From the NCBI GenBank assembly GCA_904063045.1, contig CAJFCJ010000002.1:4373645-4437644 (forward strand): a stretch of 64,000 bases of DNA, written 5' to 3'. A program made the position numbers and the translations under genes. The number at the start of each line of letters is the position of its first letter. Position 1 is the stretch's first letter. Positions 25,900-38,081 of this stretch are shown piece by piece. The stretch is from Dimorphilus gyrociliatus (lineage: Eukaryota; Annelida; Polychaeta; Dinophilidae). The notes under the pieces are model-generated. The model had not been told where the DNA came from and did no database searches. It saw nothing but the letters and a program-made list of their open reading frames with translations.

Positions 25900-28800
25900 A
25901 TGGTTCTTTTCCTTTTACTTTTCACATTTGGTAAGTGACTTAATAGCATCTATTAAAGTATGTAATCTGTCAGTAACCAGTAAAAGTATAGAATTAAAAC
26001 GATATGTATATACTGTATACTATGCAGTATATATACTAATATATATCTATTATATTCTATGTATATTTATACATATTGTGTGTGTAAAACTACACAAAAC
26101 AATTGGCTTGTCACTAATTCGTTTACGTCAGGTAGTTTCTTTTTGTGAAAAACTATAAGAGGGTATTAAGACTATATAAATCATCTAAAAGCGTCTCTTA
26201 ATCGCTGGTAGATTAGAAATAATATAAGTAATTGAAAAGTACATAGCACTGTTTCTTTCACTGCCGTTTTCTTCTGTAGAATATAAACTTCAGAATAATT
26301 CGTTTCGGTTTGAAAAGGGCGATGGAAACTTCTTTTCCTATTTAACAAATTGTTGTCTAAACCTTTCAGGTCATGTTAAGTAGGCTAATGAATCATTGAT
26401 CAGCGCTATAACAGTTGTACGGTGTTGTAACACTAATTGTTAGTCAATTTAGATTCATTCACGATTCTATTTAATTAAAGCATATTATCTATAGAAGCTT
26501 GTAAAGTAATGTTCAGGCGTAAGGAGACTACTAGATTTGAGTGAGAGCATTTTTCAACTGCAATATGAAAATAAATTATCTGCGAACGTACGCAGGGAGG
26601 GCCTAGTAGAACTTTAGAACGAAATGAAGACGAGATTGGAGATTTGTCAGAAAATTTGCGGTGGGAAATGATTGACGATTTTCCTAAGATTTTTTTATTG
26701 CTGTATTCATCCAGCACTACATGTGTTTAGCCTTAGGGAATTCCTTTTTGTGATATTTTAAAGTTTCTAGCAGTAAAAAACATAGCATACGCCCAAGCTC
26801 GCACCTGTGAGATCATAGTCAGATTGCCTTTGACATGGAAATATTTTCAGTCAACGACCCCTATTGAACCTGATTAAAAGCAGAGTATGAGGTAGAACCT
26901 TCTGCTGTTGAATTTCAATTATTTCGTTATTAAGAGAAAGTTTAGATGGTCTTGTTGATTACCCTATAGGATTTATAGTCAGTGCAGTAAAAAAAAACAT
27001 ACTACCAATTAAAACTTGTTATACTTGCTCGTTCCATAGAATAGAGGAAAAGCTCCCAAAAAATGAGCTATTAGATATAAAGAAGGAGGGATCAACGTTA
27101 AAAATTCAAGTATACTGGTTTTCCTCCGCTCAGTTACAGTATAATATCGATTGCAGTAGTAGAAGTATTTGTTTTCTTTGTTATTGCTTTTTTACTATCT
27201 TCTTTCCCTTCCTTTTTCTTTCTATACTTTTTATTTATTTTCTCAGTTGCGCAAAATGCCTCTTTGTAAGAGTATTGAGTCGATCATAGACGTACCTACA
27301 AATACACACGCACACGCACACGCACACGCCCACAAATATACATATAGATAAACTTGAGGGAAAAATTCATAATTATCAACATCAATAAGTACAGACAGTC
27401 ATCGCCTTAACATTGTTTATGTATTGAATGAATACATGTATAAGTAAAAAAAATTCCTCTAAATCAAATAATAACGCAAGACTTTGTTCAATTATGCAAG
27501 ATGTATGTACAGACATCATCGGAAAGGATAATGACTGAATTAATTAAACAGAAGACATGAAAAATACGCTATACTGACTTTAATATTACATTAAATAACC
27601 TACGAAAACTAGACAAAGGTGGGTGTTGCAAAGTTTAAAAATCACTTCTATTCTCTAACAAACAAACAATTAAGATAGTTTTCTTTTTAAGAAAAGATGC
27701 TTCTGCACTGAAAATCTATTTACATCTATTGCGAATAAGTATAGGGGATTGATAGAAATTAGACAAAATAAAAACTAGTGCAAATGATTGATTAGAATTA
27801 AAATATGAATATTCCATAGTGGCGCCCTATCATTTGACTATTCTTATTAAATATTAAAGAAAATAAGGAATATTGTCTATTATTTATCGAATTCAAGCTA
27901 CTGAAAAAAAAAACAAAGGGAACAGTTTTTTTCATTTTCATTTTTTCAATAATGTTAAGAAAAAAATTTCATTGCTGGCTTAGATGGCTTAGACAAAAAT
28001 CTGACGGCTATTTTTCTTTTATAATAGGATTGTATTAACTTTTTTCAATCCTTGTCCTTCTGTCATTCTCTATCTCATTCCCTCTCTGTCTCCTATTCTG
28101 CCTCTCTGTCTCTTTCTTTCCTCGCTCTCTTTCTCTCTCTCTCTCTCTCTTCGACATCATTACAATTGTACCTATTTGCTACAAAGCTGCTCTCATTTGC
28201 AAATCGAAGTAAATAGTTATCATGTCACTTTGAACTTATGCAATTATATATAATATAAAATGTTGAAAAGGTAAAATATTAAAAATTTTCTATAAATAGA
28301 TAAATATTTTCATCTCCCTGTAATAAAGTTTTTTTACAGACTTTTTAAAAAATTCTTTAAAGTTGTATACCGTCCATAATTGATTATTACATTTGTTTAA
28401 GAAATTACAAAGAGAGAGAGAGATTCTTATCAATTAGCTTTTCTCAAGATAAGAGTGATTTATGAGGGAAACGTCACAGGGAAAAAATGGCAGATCACTT
28501 TTTAATAAAACATATTAAATGATATTTTGAATTTATTATATCTTATTAATAGTTATTTTTTATATGAAATAATTGAATATGTATATACATTTGTATCTCA
28601 CTATAACTTATTTAATTGATAGCAGTACCGTCCTATCAAGAACATCAGTTTCATGCTTGCTCGAATGACTGTAACGAAACCTGCAGCATATTATTACATA
28701 CTTCATTGGAAATTTGTGGTTCACCAAATAATACTTATTGCAAAACTCAACGCCATATGTATAATGAATGCCGGAGTATTTTAAAGATTTTGCATGATTA

Positions 28801-30487
28801 TGAGGAACTGGACGATTGCCCTCCGTCGTCTTTAGAGTACAGCGTATTGCACTCTCACCCATGCCGGGAGAAGCGTTCACAGAATTTAAAAAAAGACGCT
28901 GGCGTCGTGGCGGCTAAATCGTGCATAGCTAGACGGTCGGATTGTCTGAAAGATTACGCTTGCAGTATGAGATTGACGGATTACAGACGGACGTGTCGTG
29001 AGAAGAAAAGGAAGGAAGCGTGTCTGGCCGATGACCAGTGAGTTTTGAAAATATCCTTCCTTTGTTTTAATAAAGTTCCGGGGTTTAGGCTCTTGGTCGT
29101 AGGCTGTACGTCTGCTCTTTTAATTCTCATTACATGCGCATCAGTGAACGTGACAGTAAAGACATCGGAATCCCTATACAATTAATACATTTATAAGAAT
29201 TGCGGATCGTATCGTAGGAGTTATGATTAACGCTCTTCCAATCAATAGAGCAACGTAAAGGAAAATTGAATCAGGATAACAAAAAGAACAAAAGGACCTA
29301 TTCGGACAATAACAAATTATTCATAACCAATATGAAAAATATTTGTCTTCCCTCTTAAACGACAAATAAACTATCAATGAAGATTGTCAACATTTAGTTG
29401 TAATTGTGGAATAACGTCCACTAGATTTCTATATAAAACACTCTAAAACGGAAACTATCAAGGAAAATTCTCACAAGGCCCAAACTGGCAAAACTATGAA
29501 TAAAAAAAACACGAATTAAGCGCAAAAATTACGTTCTGTACACGACAGATTTTAGCACTTGTGCCTTATTAAGTCTTTCTCTCTCTTTCTCCCTCTTGTC
29601 TCTCTTTTCCTATTTCTCTATTTCATATCTATAGCTTACTCTTATTTTTTCATTTTCATACTTTCTTTCCCTTTATATCAATTATTCATAATTTTTTTAT
29701 ATATAAAATTGACTAGAGTGTAAGATAAATAGTTGATCTGCTAAAAACTAACAAGAAAAAGACGAAGAACAGATAAAAAATATGAAAGATGCTATTGAAT
29801 TATAAAATGTCCAGTTTTTGGAGTCAACATGAAATGCCATCGATAAATGTCATTTATAAAAGTTTTCCTTTCAAGTGCCCGAAAGAGTATTCTTGGGAGG
29901 CAGAATATTCGTGTTTTTCCCATTATTGCAAACTATCAAAATATCCTTAAGCTTTGCAACAGATAAACATTCACTCCTTGCAAACTTAATTGCCCTAAAA
30001 TGTATAAATAAATATACTGTATCAATATCTAATTTACATAGTTTAAGTTATATATGGAGCGAGTTGGTCATGTGATCATAGCAGATCATCCATCAATCTC
30101 GTTACACTTCGTACACTTGAGTTTTCCTATTAGTGTTATAGGTTGACGAGGGGACATTTGAATTCTCAATAGCCAAATCTTAGTTGCACCGTTGCACTCC
30201 CTTTAGTTATTTCGTGTAATTTAAGACGATTAGGACAATCTTACTTAAAATATATATGCTTCTCTTTGGCCAGGAAGTTTATCTGTTAGTCTCATTTTCC
30301 TCAAAGGGAATTCAATTGTTTATCACTAAATAAGATCACATTCTCACTATACGCCTCGTATTATCTCACCATTTCTTCCAGACTGAACCAAATATAGGTT
30401 CGTCACTTGATTAATTTCTCTTTTTTTTTATTTCTAAGAAATACATGCAAGTGCAGATATATTTTACATGTATGGAATATACATATA

Positions 30488-30529
<42 letters not shown>

Positions 30530-30583
30530 TGTATATATGCTGCATATGCAGTAAACTTGTACTGGAAGAAAGACAGACGGAGA

Positions 30584-30615
<32 letters not shown>

Positions 30616-33600
30616 CATATTGCTGTATGCTTCCCTCTATATTTATAATAAATGATGAACAAAGATTATTTTTTTATATTATTTATATTTATTTATTTTT
30701 CATTTTGAGAATATTTTTTCCCATTCCGAATTTTTTTTTGTCATACTTTTGGTCAGCTAAATCTTTTTGATTAAAAAACAAAAAAGGGGCAAATTATTCC
30801 TCTCAATCGTGAAAAAATAGATTAAAACTCTTTAGGAAAGAGATGAATCACTTCCGTATTAAGTATTAGGATATCTAGGCTTAACTAAAAAACGTGCTAG
30901 AATATTTCTGATGGTAAAACAGAGAGAAAACGCTATTTGAATAGTAATAGTTTACTAATTTTGCTCTTCCCTTCAAAATTATTATGGAGAGTTTATTCAT
31001 TTAGAATAAGAAAAAAATCGAGAAAAAGATAACGAAATTTTCTTACTCCTTTTTTTAGGTTTCGTAATCTTGTTAAGTTTGAAAGAGAATCCCAAATTCA
31101 ATGAGATTTCCTTATAAGACATCCTACTTTAATAATTATCTGTATATGTGAACAATCTTCTCTTTAGCATATTCCTTTAAAAATACTGTATATACTGTAT
31201 ATATATATATTTATATAAACTGTTTTTTTTTATAATTAAGTTCCAGTTGCCTGAAGAGTATCGCCAAGTTGGAGGGTTACGGGCTCTTCAATTGCACCTG
31301 TCCCATGAGAAAGAAGAAGACGTTGGATCGTTGCATACACATTTTTAACCGTTTAGCTAATAATACTTGTTTAGGTAAGTAGAAGTTTAAATTTTCTGAT
31401 TAAAAGTCTTTTAGTTAATTAGCTCAATCAATAAACTGGGTTTATATCGAACTTTTTATTGAAATTGAACGAGAGAAAGTTTACTTTTATGTTGTTTTTA
31501 TGTAAATTCTCACCCTCAGAAATGGCTGTTGGTGCAATTTTGATAGCTTAGTTCGATTGGGAGTAATACTAATTAATTCAATTTCCATATGATTAATCTT
31601 CAACTAATTAGCGAAATTAAAACAGTTGATGCTCCTTATTACGTCTTCTCATTGTCGATGGAATTTAAAGGAGGCACTTTTAATGATCTAGCTGATTTTA
31701 TCGGTCTCAACGGAATATCTGATGGTTCCTGTACAGCTGCATTTCGGAACTGTCACCGAAATTCTGAATGTAGAGCAAGATTAGATAGAGTTTTTACGAC
31801 CTGCTCACCGTGCTCGTCAAGAGAGAAATGTTTAAATTCGATCAAAATGTTTGTATCGTCTTTGGATGTTCAAGTTAGACGGCCACTACTTTTTTGCGAT
31901 TGCCCGAATAAAGCGGACAGAAAGTGCTTATTCGCCAAGAATATTCTAACCCCTAGTTGTGCGAAGGTAAGAAATTAACCGTATCTAAAGTATTTAAATC
32001 ACCGCAAGATGGCGCTCAAATAGTTGTAGAAGTATTTAATTTCAAGATTAAGATGCAATCGAATAGCTACTCAACCGTTATATGAAAAGAAGAAAAGCAA
32101 TAGAAAAGAGAGAGAAGATAAAAAAAAAGAATACAGAACGACAGTACAGTTCACATGATGACTATATATAGAAAATATATATTATAAATAGCAATATCTA
32201 CATAAATATAATCATTGTTTGTTCACTTCTGTCACTCTTATAAGAAATACTAGTATATTTAAAGATGATATTTTATGAAAGTATTCTTGGAATAAGAGTA
32301 AAGTGATACAAAGTCAATATGACATTAATTATGGTCTTCACCCTTAAAAAGGTTACAAAGCCAAAACCCATTGGTTGTGAAAAGCTAGTGGACGACTGTG
32401 AGAAGATGGAAGGATGCGGGTAAAAGAAAATATGTTCATATGAATTTAACTATCCGTTTTCTTTTTATCAAATAAAACTGTTAGGAAGACATTGGAGTCT
32501 TTAAATGAATTTTGCGGAGATGATGACTCAAGCGTTCGAAGATGCTCGATTGAGAAATGTCGAGATGCTATTGAAAAAGCGATGGGCACATTGTTAATGA
32601 CGAACTGCACATGCTACAATAGAGGTCATTCGGACGTTCTAAGTAGATGCGTTCGAGCGAGAAAGAGATTATTTGGAAAAAGCACTTGTAAAGGTTGGCG
32701 GAAGGAATTTGATTAAGCGCGTAATTATTGACTGTAATTTAAATATCGATGGATAGGTGGCGCTGATCAGGAAAACATATTCCCAATATGCCGATACTAA
32801 TTCGTTGTTTATTGCAGAATTAGCGTTTAGCCTAGGGAGGGTAAATGGTTCTACAGTGGCTCCACCTCAAGGCCAAGTAGTTTCCAACGGTAAGAAAATT
32901 CATATTGATGGGAGATGTAGAGAGAGAGAGAGAGAGAGAAATCTATAGGGGAGTCAGATAGAAAGAAAATCATCTATATTTAACGCACCTTTATATAATA
33001 TTTGTACTCTCAAGTTGAACTGTTTGTTGGGGAAAAAAATTATCAAAAGCTATAATTTGCTTGTTCGACTCGTTAATTAAAGTAAAGATTTTTGAATGTA
33101 AAACTACAATAGGCTATTTAAAGATTTATATGCATTGCACAAAATATGTTTATTTCCAACTGTTACACAAAAAGGACAAGCGTTAGGTTTTGTTATATTA
33201 TCTAAGGGAATGTTAGGAGAACTTTAAAAGATCACTTTCTTTTTTCAAATGGGAAATGATGATAAAGTAAAATATTTGAAGAGTTTTATTACTTTCAAGG
33301 GATTTTCTTTTATTCATAAATAGATTAGGTATAGAAATGAGAAGAATACAAATGACTTTTCACTTAAAAAATACATTTTTAGCTGTTGGCCAGCTTTTCA
33401 GTCAGGGCTCTTACTATAAACGTCTACTATTCGGTAAATAATTACTTTAAGAATAGGCCTAGTGGCTACTTTTTGATGATTAATGGAACTTTACTTAAAA
33501 GTGACAAAGGCATAAAGTTTTTCTTATGCATTATTGTAGCTATAAGCTGCGTTTAATATGCGAAATATGTGCATTACATACAGAGTGTCAGCAATACATC

Positions 33601-34389
33601 GCATCAAAAGTGCCTCCCTACATGAGCGTACCTAAGTACGTTCGTATATATAGAGTATCAAATTGCGGAGATCTATGCATATGTCATTCTAATGGAAGTC
33701 TATCCTGCAAAACGTTACATTGCTCAAGAGTGAGTAAGGACAAAAAGTGTCAAATGAGCGATGATCGTTCATATGGTAATCATACAAAAGTTCTATTTTA
33801 TTCCATACCTCACATATTCTAAACAAATTCAGATAGTGGAACATCTTTTACGGACAGTATTCGTGGTCAGTGCAAGTGTATTCAGGCGGAAACGGTTTGT
33901 GCAAGACCGCGAAATTTCACGACTCCCGGAAGTGGTCTGTTTTTCCATCTCGGTCTTAGCGTTAAGGAAAGAGACCTATTAGGAGACGATATTTATGTGG
34001 ACGCTTATTCCATTATGGACAAATTAGTGACTATAATTAACAGAGACGGCCCGGAAAAGTGTCGGCTAAAAGTGCTTCATACAATGCCTTCAAATTTTGT
34101 TTACTCGATAAAACCACGAGAGGAGGAATGCCTAAGAAGAGTCAGATTTCTATTAGACGCCATCAATCAAAGGAAACCTATTATCTTGATGGATGCCGAA
34201 CTATCATTGATAAAAATTGGAGAAATAAGGAGAATCACTCACAGAACGCCTCCTGTTCGATCTGTAGATCGATTTCCCCCTGAAAGGCAAAATGTTGATT
34301 CAAACTCGGACAGTAATACCTCAAACACTCTTCTACTTTTAGTGACATCTATCGGATATATTTGTAACTACCGTCTCTTTCCCGATTAA
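25900..34389 (+). CDS. GDNF-family-receptor-like protein (Gfrl/GFR-alpha type), probably GPI-anchored
   Basis: Proposed exons: 25900-25930, 28626-29037, 31247-31374, 31626-31966, 32352-32419, 32485-32693, 32818-32889, 33402-33433, 33547-33775 and 33833-34389. All phases agree and the total is 2079 bases, about 692 residues. Exon 1 is a tiny signal-peptide exon (MVLFLLLFTF). The body holds several cysteine-rich GDNF-receptor repeats, for example CIARRSDCLKDYACSMRL with YRRTC, then CLKSIAKLEG with CTCPMRKK, and CEKLVDDCEKMEGC; later C-x-C and C-x3-C pairs continue the pattern. The C-terminus ends in a short hydrophobic stretch (TLLLLVTSIGYIC) with almost no tail, as in GPI signals. GFR-alpha proteins bind TGF-beta-like ligands and signal through partners such as RET or NCAM. 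It is longer than vertebrate GFR-alpha and closer in size to insect Gfrl. The 32-base exon and the exon 9 start are the least sure parts. Confidence 0.75.
27304..27329. repeat. CACACG-type hexanucleotide microsatellite
   Basis: About four tandem copies of a CACACG unit inside the first intron of the GDNF-receptor-like gene. The apparent His-Ala repeat in one frame is a by-product of the repeat and not a protein. Confidence 0.8.
28126..28151. repeat. CT dinucleotide tract
   Basis: A run of CT repeats closing a longer pyrimidine-rich stretch (28040-28150) in the first intron of the GDNF-receptor-like gene. Confidence 0.8.
30491..30528. repeat. (TA)19 microsatellite flanked by ACTG
   Basis: Nineteen TA units lie in an intron of the GDNF-receptor-like gene. 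Both ends carry a TACTGTATA-type word, the second partly within a palindromic ATGCTGCATATGCAGTA region. The open frames that run through it on both strands are artefacts of the repeat. Confidence 0.9.
30592..30615. repeat. (AG)12 microsatellite
   Basis: Twelve AG units preceded by an A-run, about 60 bases from the neighbouring TA repeat, still within the same intron. Confidence 0.9.
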
Positions 34390-34556
34390 TCTACTATAAT
34401 ATTGGTTGCATGCTACATGTTGAAAATGAATATTTTGAAAAGCATAATGTTACATATATATTATTTTTTTTTAATTTTTTAATTTGTTGATAGAATGGAC
34501 TATAAAAAAAGATAGATGAAACAAATTTATTTTTCTGTCTGTACTCTTTTTAAACT

Positions 34557-34573
34557 CTTTCTTTCTTTCTTTC

Positions 34574-34612
<39 letters not shown>

Positions 34613-34621
34613 CTCTCTCTC
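34557..34621. repeat. Compound CTTT/CT microsatellite between convergent genes
   Basis: Alternating TTTC and TC units fill 65 of the 240 bases between the stop codons of the GDNF-receptor-like gene (+) and the lectin-like receptor gene (-). Both 3' ends must lie in or close to it. On the minus strand it is a GA/GAAA tract. Confidence 0.9.
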
Positions 34622-34629
34622 AAAATCAA

Positions 34630-36589
34630 TTATATCATTGATAAGACAGCATCAGTCGACCTCAAATAGCGTGGATTGTCAACCATGTCCATAATATGGT
34701 TCTCTCTTAAAAACGTACTCTGAAAGTCGGTTGCCTCCAAATAACCACCATAATTATCAGATGGTTCCGGTATAGTCTCATAATCGTGCTCGGAAATAGG
34801 TCTTTCCTCTCTAGTACGAGGTAAAGGTCGATATCTGTCGATAGTATGCGTTGCAGTTTGTTCCTTTAAAGGAAAATTCTCCTGGTAGCACACTTGATTT
34901 AAATTGGGTAGAGTCACATGTTTCGCAATTCGTTTTTTCTTCGCAGCTATTCTTGACCTTATACAAGCAAATATGCAACATACTGTAGAAACACCAATGA
35001 TCAGGCCTATTGCAATGCTTATTACTAATACAATTAAGATTTCTGAAACAAAGAAAATAATAGTAAACAAATAATATCCAAAAACTGCGCTTATTAAAGC
35101 ATATTGTATAATTAATATTATTACCTAAGCTTAAGCTAAATGTTTTGATATTTCTTTCAGAATTCTTAGTATTATTAAAAGACTGAGTGAATAAATTTGA
35201 GGTTTGCTTGTTTGTAGTAAATTCCATACTGTTTACAGTTTTAACTGTTGATCTACTCCCAAAATGTCCACCCCCAATATTAACTGATTGACATTGAATT
35301 TTTAGATTACCAGATGATGTTACGTATAAAAACGATGATTGCATAATTTCAATCTTTTCTCTATTTGAAATATAACATATTCTTATAAGATTGTTTACTG
35401 ATACGTATCCATCATTCGGTTGTATTTCCTCTGGTATAATATCAATACGGTTTGCATCTTTAGTAAAGCGAGAGCCGTAGTGACTAATTGATGAGAATGA
35501 AGCTTTCATTGACTTTGATGAGTTTGGTTGTAAGGAGCAACAATATTCTTTGCCAGATCCATGAGTCAAATGTTGTTTAGCAGTTATAAATAATCTTATA
35601 AAAGCTTCTCTTTTATCTGTAATTTCTTTTTTTATGGGATTATTCAGGTCTATAGCTGTATATTTATAAAGAAACACTTGTTATATTACATTTCTAATCG
35701 AAAATATTCTTTAATACATACCATTCAAACATTGAATATTCTTAGTGTTAATAGTTAAGGCGGTAACTTTCATTTCATCAAATTTGTGTGGATTACAAAC
35801 CCAAACTTTCTGATTTCCATTACCTCGATATTTTTGATTATTTACGCAAAGATATTCAATAGAAATGTAACTAATAACATGATAACTATCGTAATTCCCT
35901 TTTCGCGCAATAATTGGATTTTGTCTGGGATATTTCATAGAACTCGAGCACTCTGAAAATCCATCACATAGAAATGGATCTAGAAAAGCTAAATCATTGT
36001 CAGTATATGACCAATCAGTTTTTGTTGGTAAACACGATGGCTTTCCATCTAAATCTCCTCCTGTAGACTCGGAAATGGTGACTTTTTTTAATTGTATGTT
36101 TTGTTCAGTTGAGCAGCTAATACGTTTGGGCATTTTTTCAGTATTATAACAATAGGACCAAATTTTTACAGGATCATCCTTTGAAATACACTTATAATGA
36201 ACTTTTGCCGAGTTTTGTCGCATATTAGTGCAATTTTGTACAGAGAAGGGAAAGACTTTAGCAGAAATATGACAAGAGTTACTTTTAGTAGGAATACTAA
36301 TCAAGGTCTTGTGGCATGCATCTGATCTTAATTCTATTCCTAATATTCGACATTTCTCTCCAGATTCTGGACATTTTAACAAGATCCTATCGCCTTCCAG
36401 CTCGTGGAATCGTACTTCCTCTATTTCAAATAAAGAAAAACAATATTTAATATAGAAATCTTTTTAAAACAATCAACCAAGAATCCAGTATTATTTAAAT
36501 AAAATTCACATACTTTGATATTTCGTTCTGGAGAGAACAAATAAGGAAAATAGCAGAATAATCAACCGAATTCCCCAGCCTTCCACCAT
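34630..36589 (-). CDS. Single-pass receptor with SUEL-lectin-like ectodomain and tyrosine-rich tail
   Basis: Exons 36589-36514, 36420-35722, 35655-35125 and 35042-34630 all join in phase 1 and give about 572 residues. Exon 1 is a signal peptide (IRLIILLFSLFVLS). The next segment, FHELEGDRILLKC through CRILGIELRSDAC and SNSCHISAKVFPFSVQNC to VHYKC, has the cysteine and hydrophobic spacing of a divergent SUEL (galactose-binding lectin) domain. The rest of the ectodomain has further cysteines but is not recognised. Exon 4 begins with a membrane helix (EILIVLVISIAIGLIIG) and then a basic stop-transfer stretch. The tail of about 110 residues carries DYETI, NYGGYLEA and, near the end, NPRY, an NPxY-type motif for PTB or endocytic adaptors. 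A role as an adhesion or signalling receptor is inferred; the SUEL call is moderate. Confidence 0.72.
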
Positions 36590-36946
36590 ATTTCAGTTAC
36601 AATAAACACTATTTGTGTACTTAATTATTCAGACAATTAATTTAGTACTAGCAAACGAAGCCAACGGAAAGTAAACTGGACCGAAAAGCAAAAAATGGCC
36701 TATATACACATCATTTCTGATTCAGCTTTGCTATAAAGAAAACTAGAAATGGTACCATTTTTATGTAAAACTATATAATGGTATTAACTAATTTTTACAA
36801 AGTCCCTTCTTCCTTGCAAGTAACATCATTCCAAAATAATTATAGGATGGTAATTATAAACCTATGGTAATACTGTACATATACATATAGTTTATACAGT
36901 ACATAGTTATTTATGGTACGGATAATGGCATTAGTATGTGAATTAC

Positions 36947-36977
<31 letters not shown>

Positions 36978-37619
36978 CTATATTCTAAAGGAATAAAACA
37001 ATTTATCCCATTTGAATTATTAAAGTCAGGCAAAAACAATAAGATATTTTTGCTAACAATAGTCAGCGAAAAGATAAAATTACATCATGCTTAAATTTGA
37101 GCTCTACTGGAGGTACTTAACCTTTAGAGAAAAGGAAATTGAAAGCTCTTCAATAGATATAATAATGCCTGTTGTGGTGCTTATCGAATAATACTCTCAC
37201 TTTTCCTAATACTCCTTCCCAAGGAATATAGAAATGATATCAAAGAGAAAGGCAGAACAATAATTGAGCAAACATTTATTACATTCGTATATCAACTTCC
37301 AATGGACAATGGGACGATAATTTGAAATTAAAATAAAATAACTTGTGTCTTAAAGGAAATGGCTGACGCAGTTCTATGTTGATGTTGAAAGCTTTAAGTT
37401 CATGATATGTTACATTCAATTGGCAGTTGCAAATTGAACATGAATAATATTCAGAAAAAGATTGTCAAGATATTTTTATATGTCAGGAACGAAATCATAA
37501 TATCATGTAGGGAAAATCTCAGCCTGCTTGTAATTGAATTTACACGATAAAATAAATTCAGCAGTTATGATCATTGAAAAACTCACATTTTCTTTTTTGA
37601 ATTCATTCTGACTTCGAGA
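36590..37619. other. Intergenic region between divergent genes
   Basis: AT-rich, with a TA/AT microsatellite at about 36947-36971 and a pair of TACTGTAC/GTACAGTA-type words near 36871-36903. It should hold promoters of the receptor gene (-) and the neuropeptide gene (+). No coding exon was seen. Confidence 0.4.
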
Positions 37620-37997
37620 ATGTATCTGATAGCTTTTAGTCTGATCGTTACTTTAATGACGGTCAATTGCTCTTTAGAAGTTGGTAATCCTGCTCGGAAG
37701 CCTTTAAACAGGATGGAAGACCTGCTTAGGAAGCTTTGGAGATGGAAAGATTTCGTAAGTTATCTTTTTATTCCCTTACTTATCCTATCAGTAAAAAATC
37801 TATCGATTTTTATCAAATAACTTTTCGTACAATAGCAACAAGAGACAATCAATGTTCCTGTAAAATATTACGGACTCTCTGAGTACTTTAAGAATAAAGC
37901 TAAACGTTTCAATATTAACCCATCAAGTGTTTGCATGTGGAAAGTTTGTCCGCCTTCGGCTTGGAAGGCCAGTGGAGAAAGAAGACTAAAGGCCTAA
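37620..37997 (+). CDS. Neuropeptide precursor with a C-x4-C urotensin-II-like core
   Basis: Exons 37620-37754 and 37836-37997 join in phase 0 over an 81-base intron, giving a 98-residue secreted precursor. Residues 1-17 are a clear signal peptide (MYLIAFSLIVTLMTVNC). Near the C-terminus a Lys-Arg site (KAKR) precedes FNINPSSVCMWKVCPPSAW. The disulphide ring CMWKVC has the Trp-Lys centre and C-x4-C spacing of urotensin II (Cys-Phe-Trp-Lys-Tyr-Cys), the bioactive core also echoed in somatostatin. A short basic tail follows. I believe similar peptides are described in molluscs and annelids but cannot confirm the family here. Release from neurosecretory cells and a GPCR partner are inferred from the class. 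AATAAA at 38072-38077 lies just before the end of the next gene on the other strand. Confidence 0.82.
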
Positions 37998-38081
37998 AAA
38001 GTCCGATGAAAACAAAAACATTCATCCTATTTTTACCGTTGTGTATTATTAGACAGATGCTCTTTTTGCGCAATAAAATAG

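Noticed and set aside
27169-27351. Frame ending in a His-Ala repeat
   Set aside because: The repeat is the CACACG microsatellite; the frame lies in an intron.
30403-30662. Four overlapping frames on both strands rich in Ile-Tyr and Ser-Leu
   Set aside because: They are translations of the TA and AG microsatellites.
32352-32419. Alternative acceptor nine bases later at the start of the fifth exon of the GDNF-receptor-like gene
   Set aside because: The later AG would keep frame only if the upstream donor also moved; the earlier AG continues the phase 0 junction directly.
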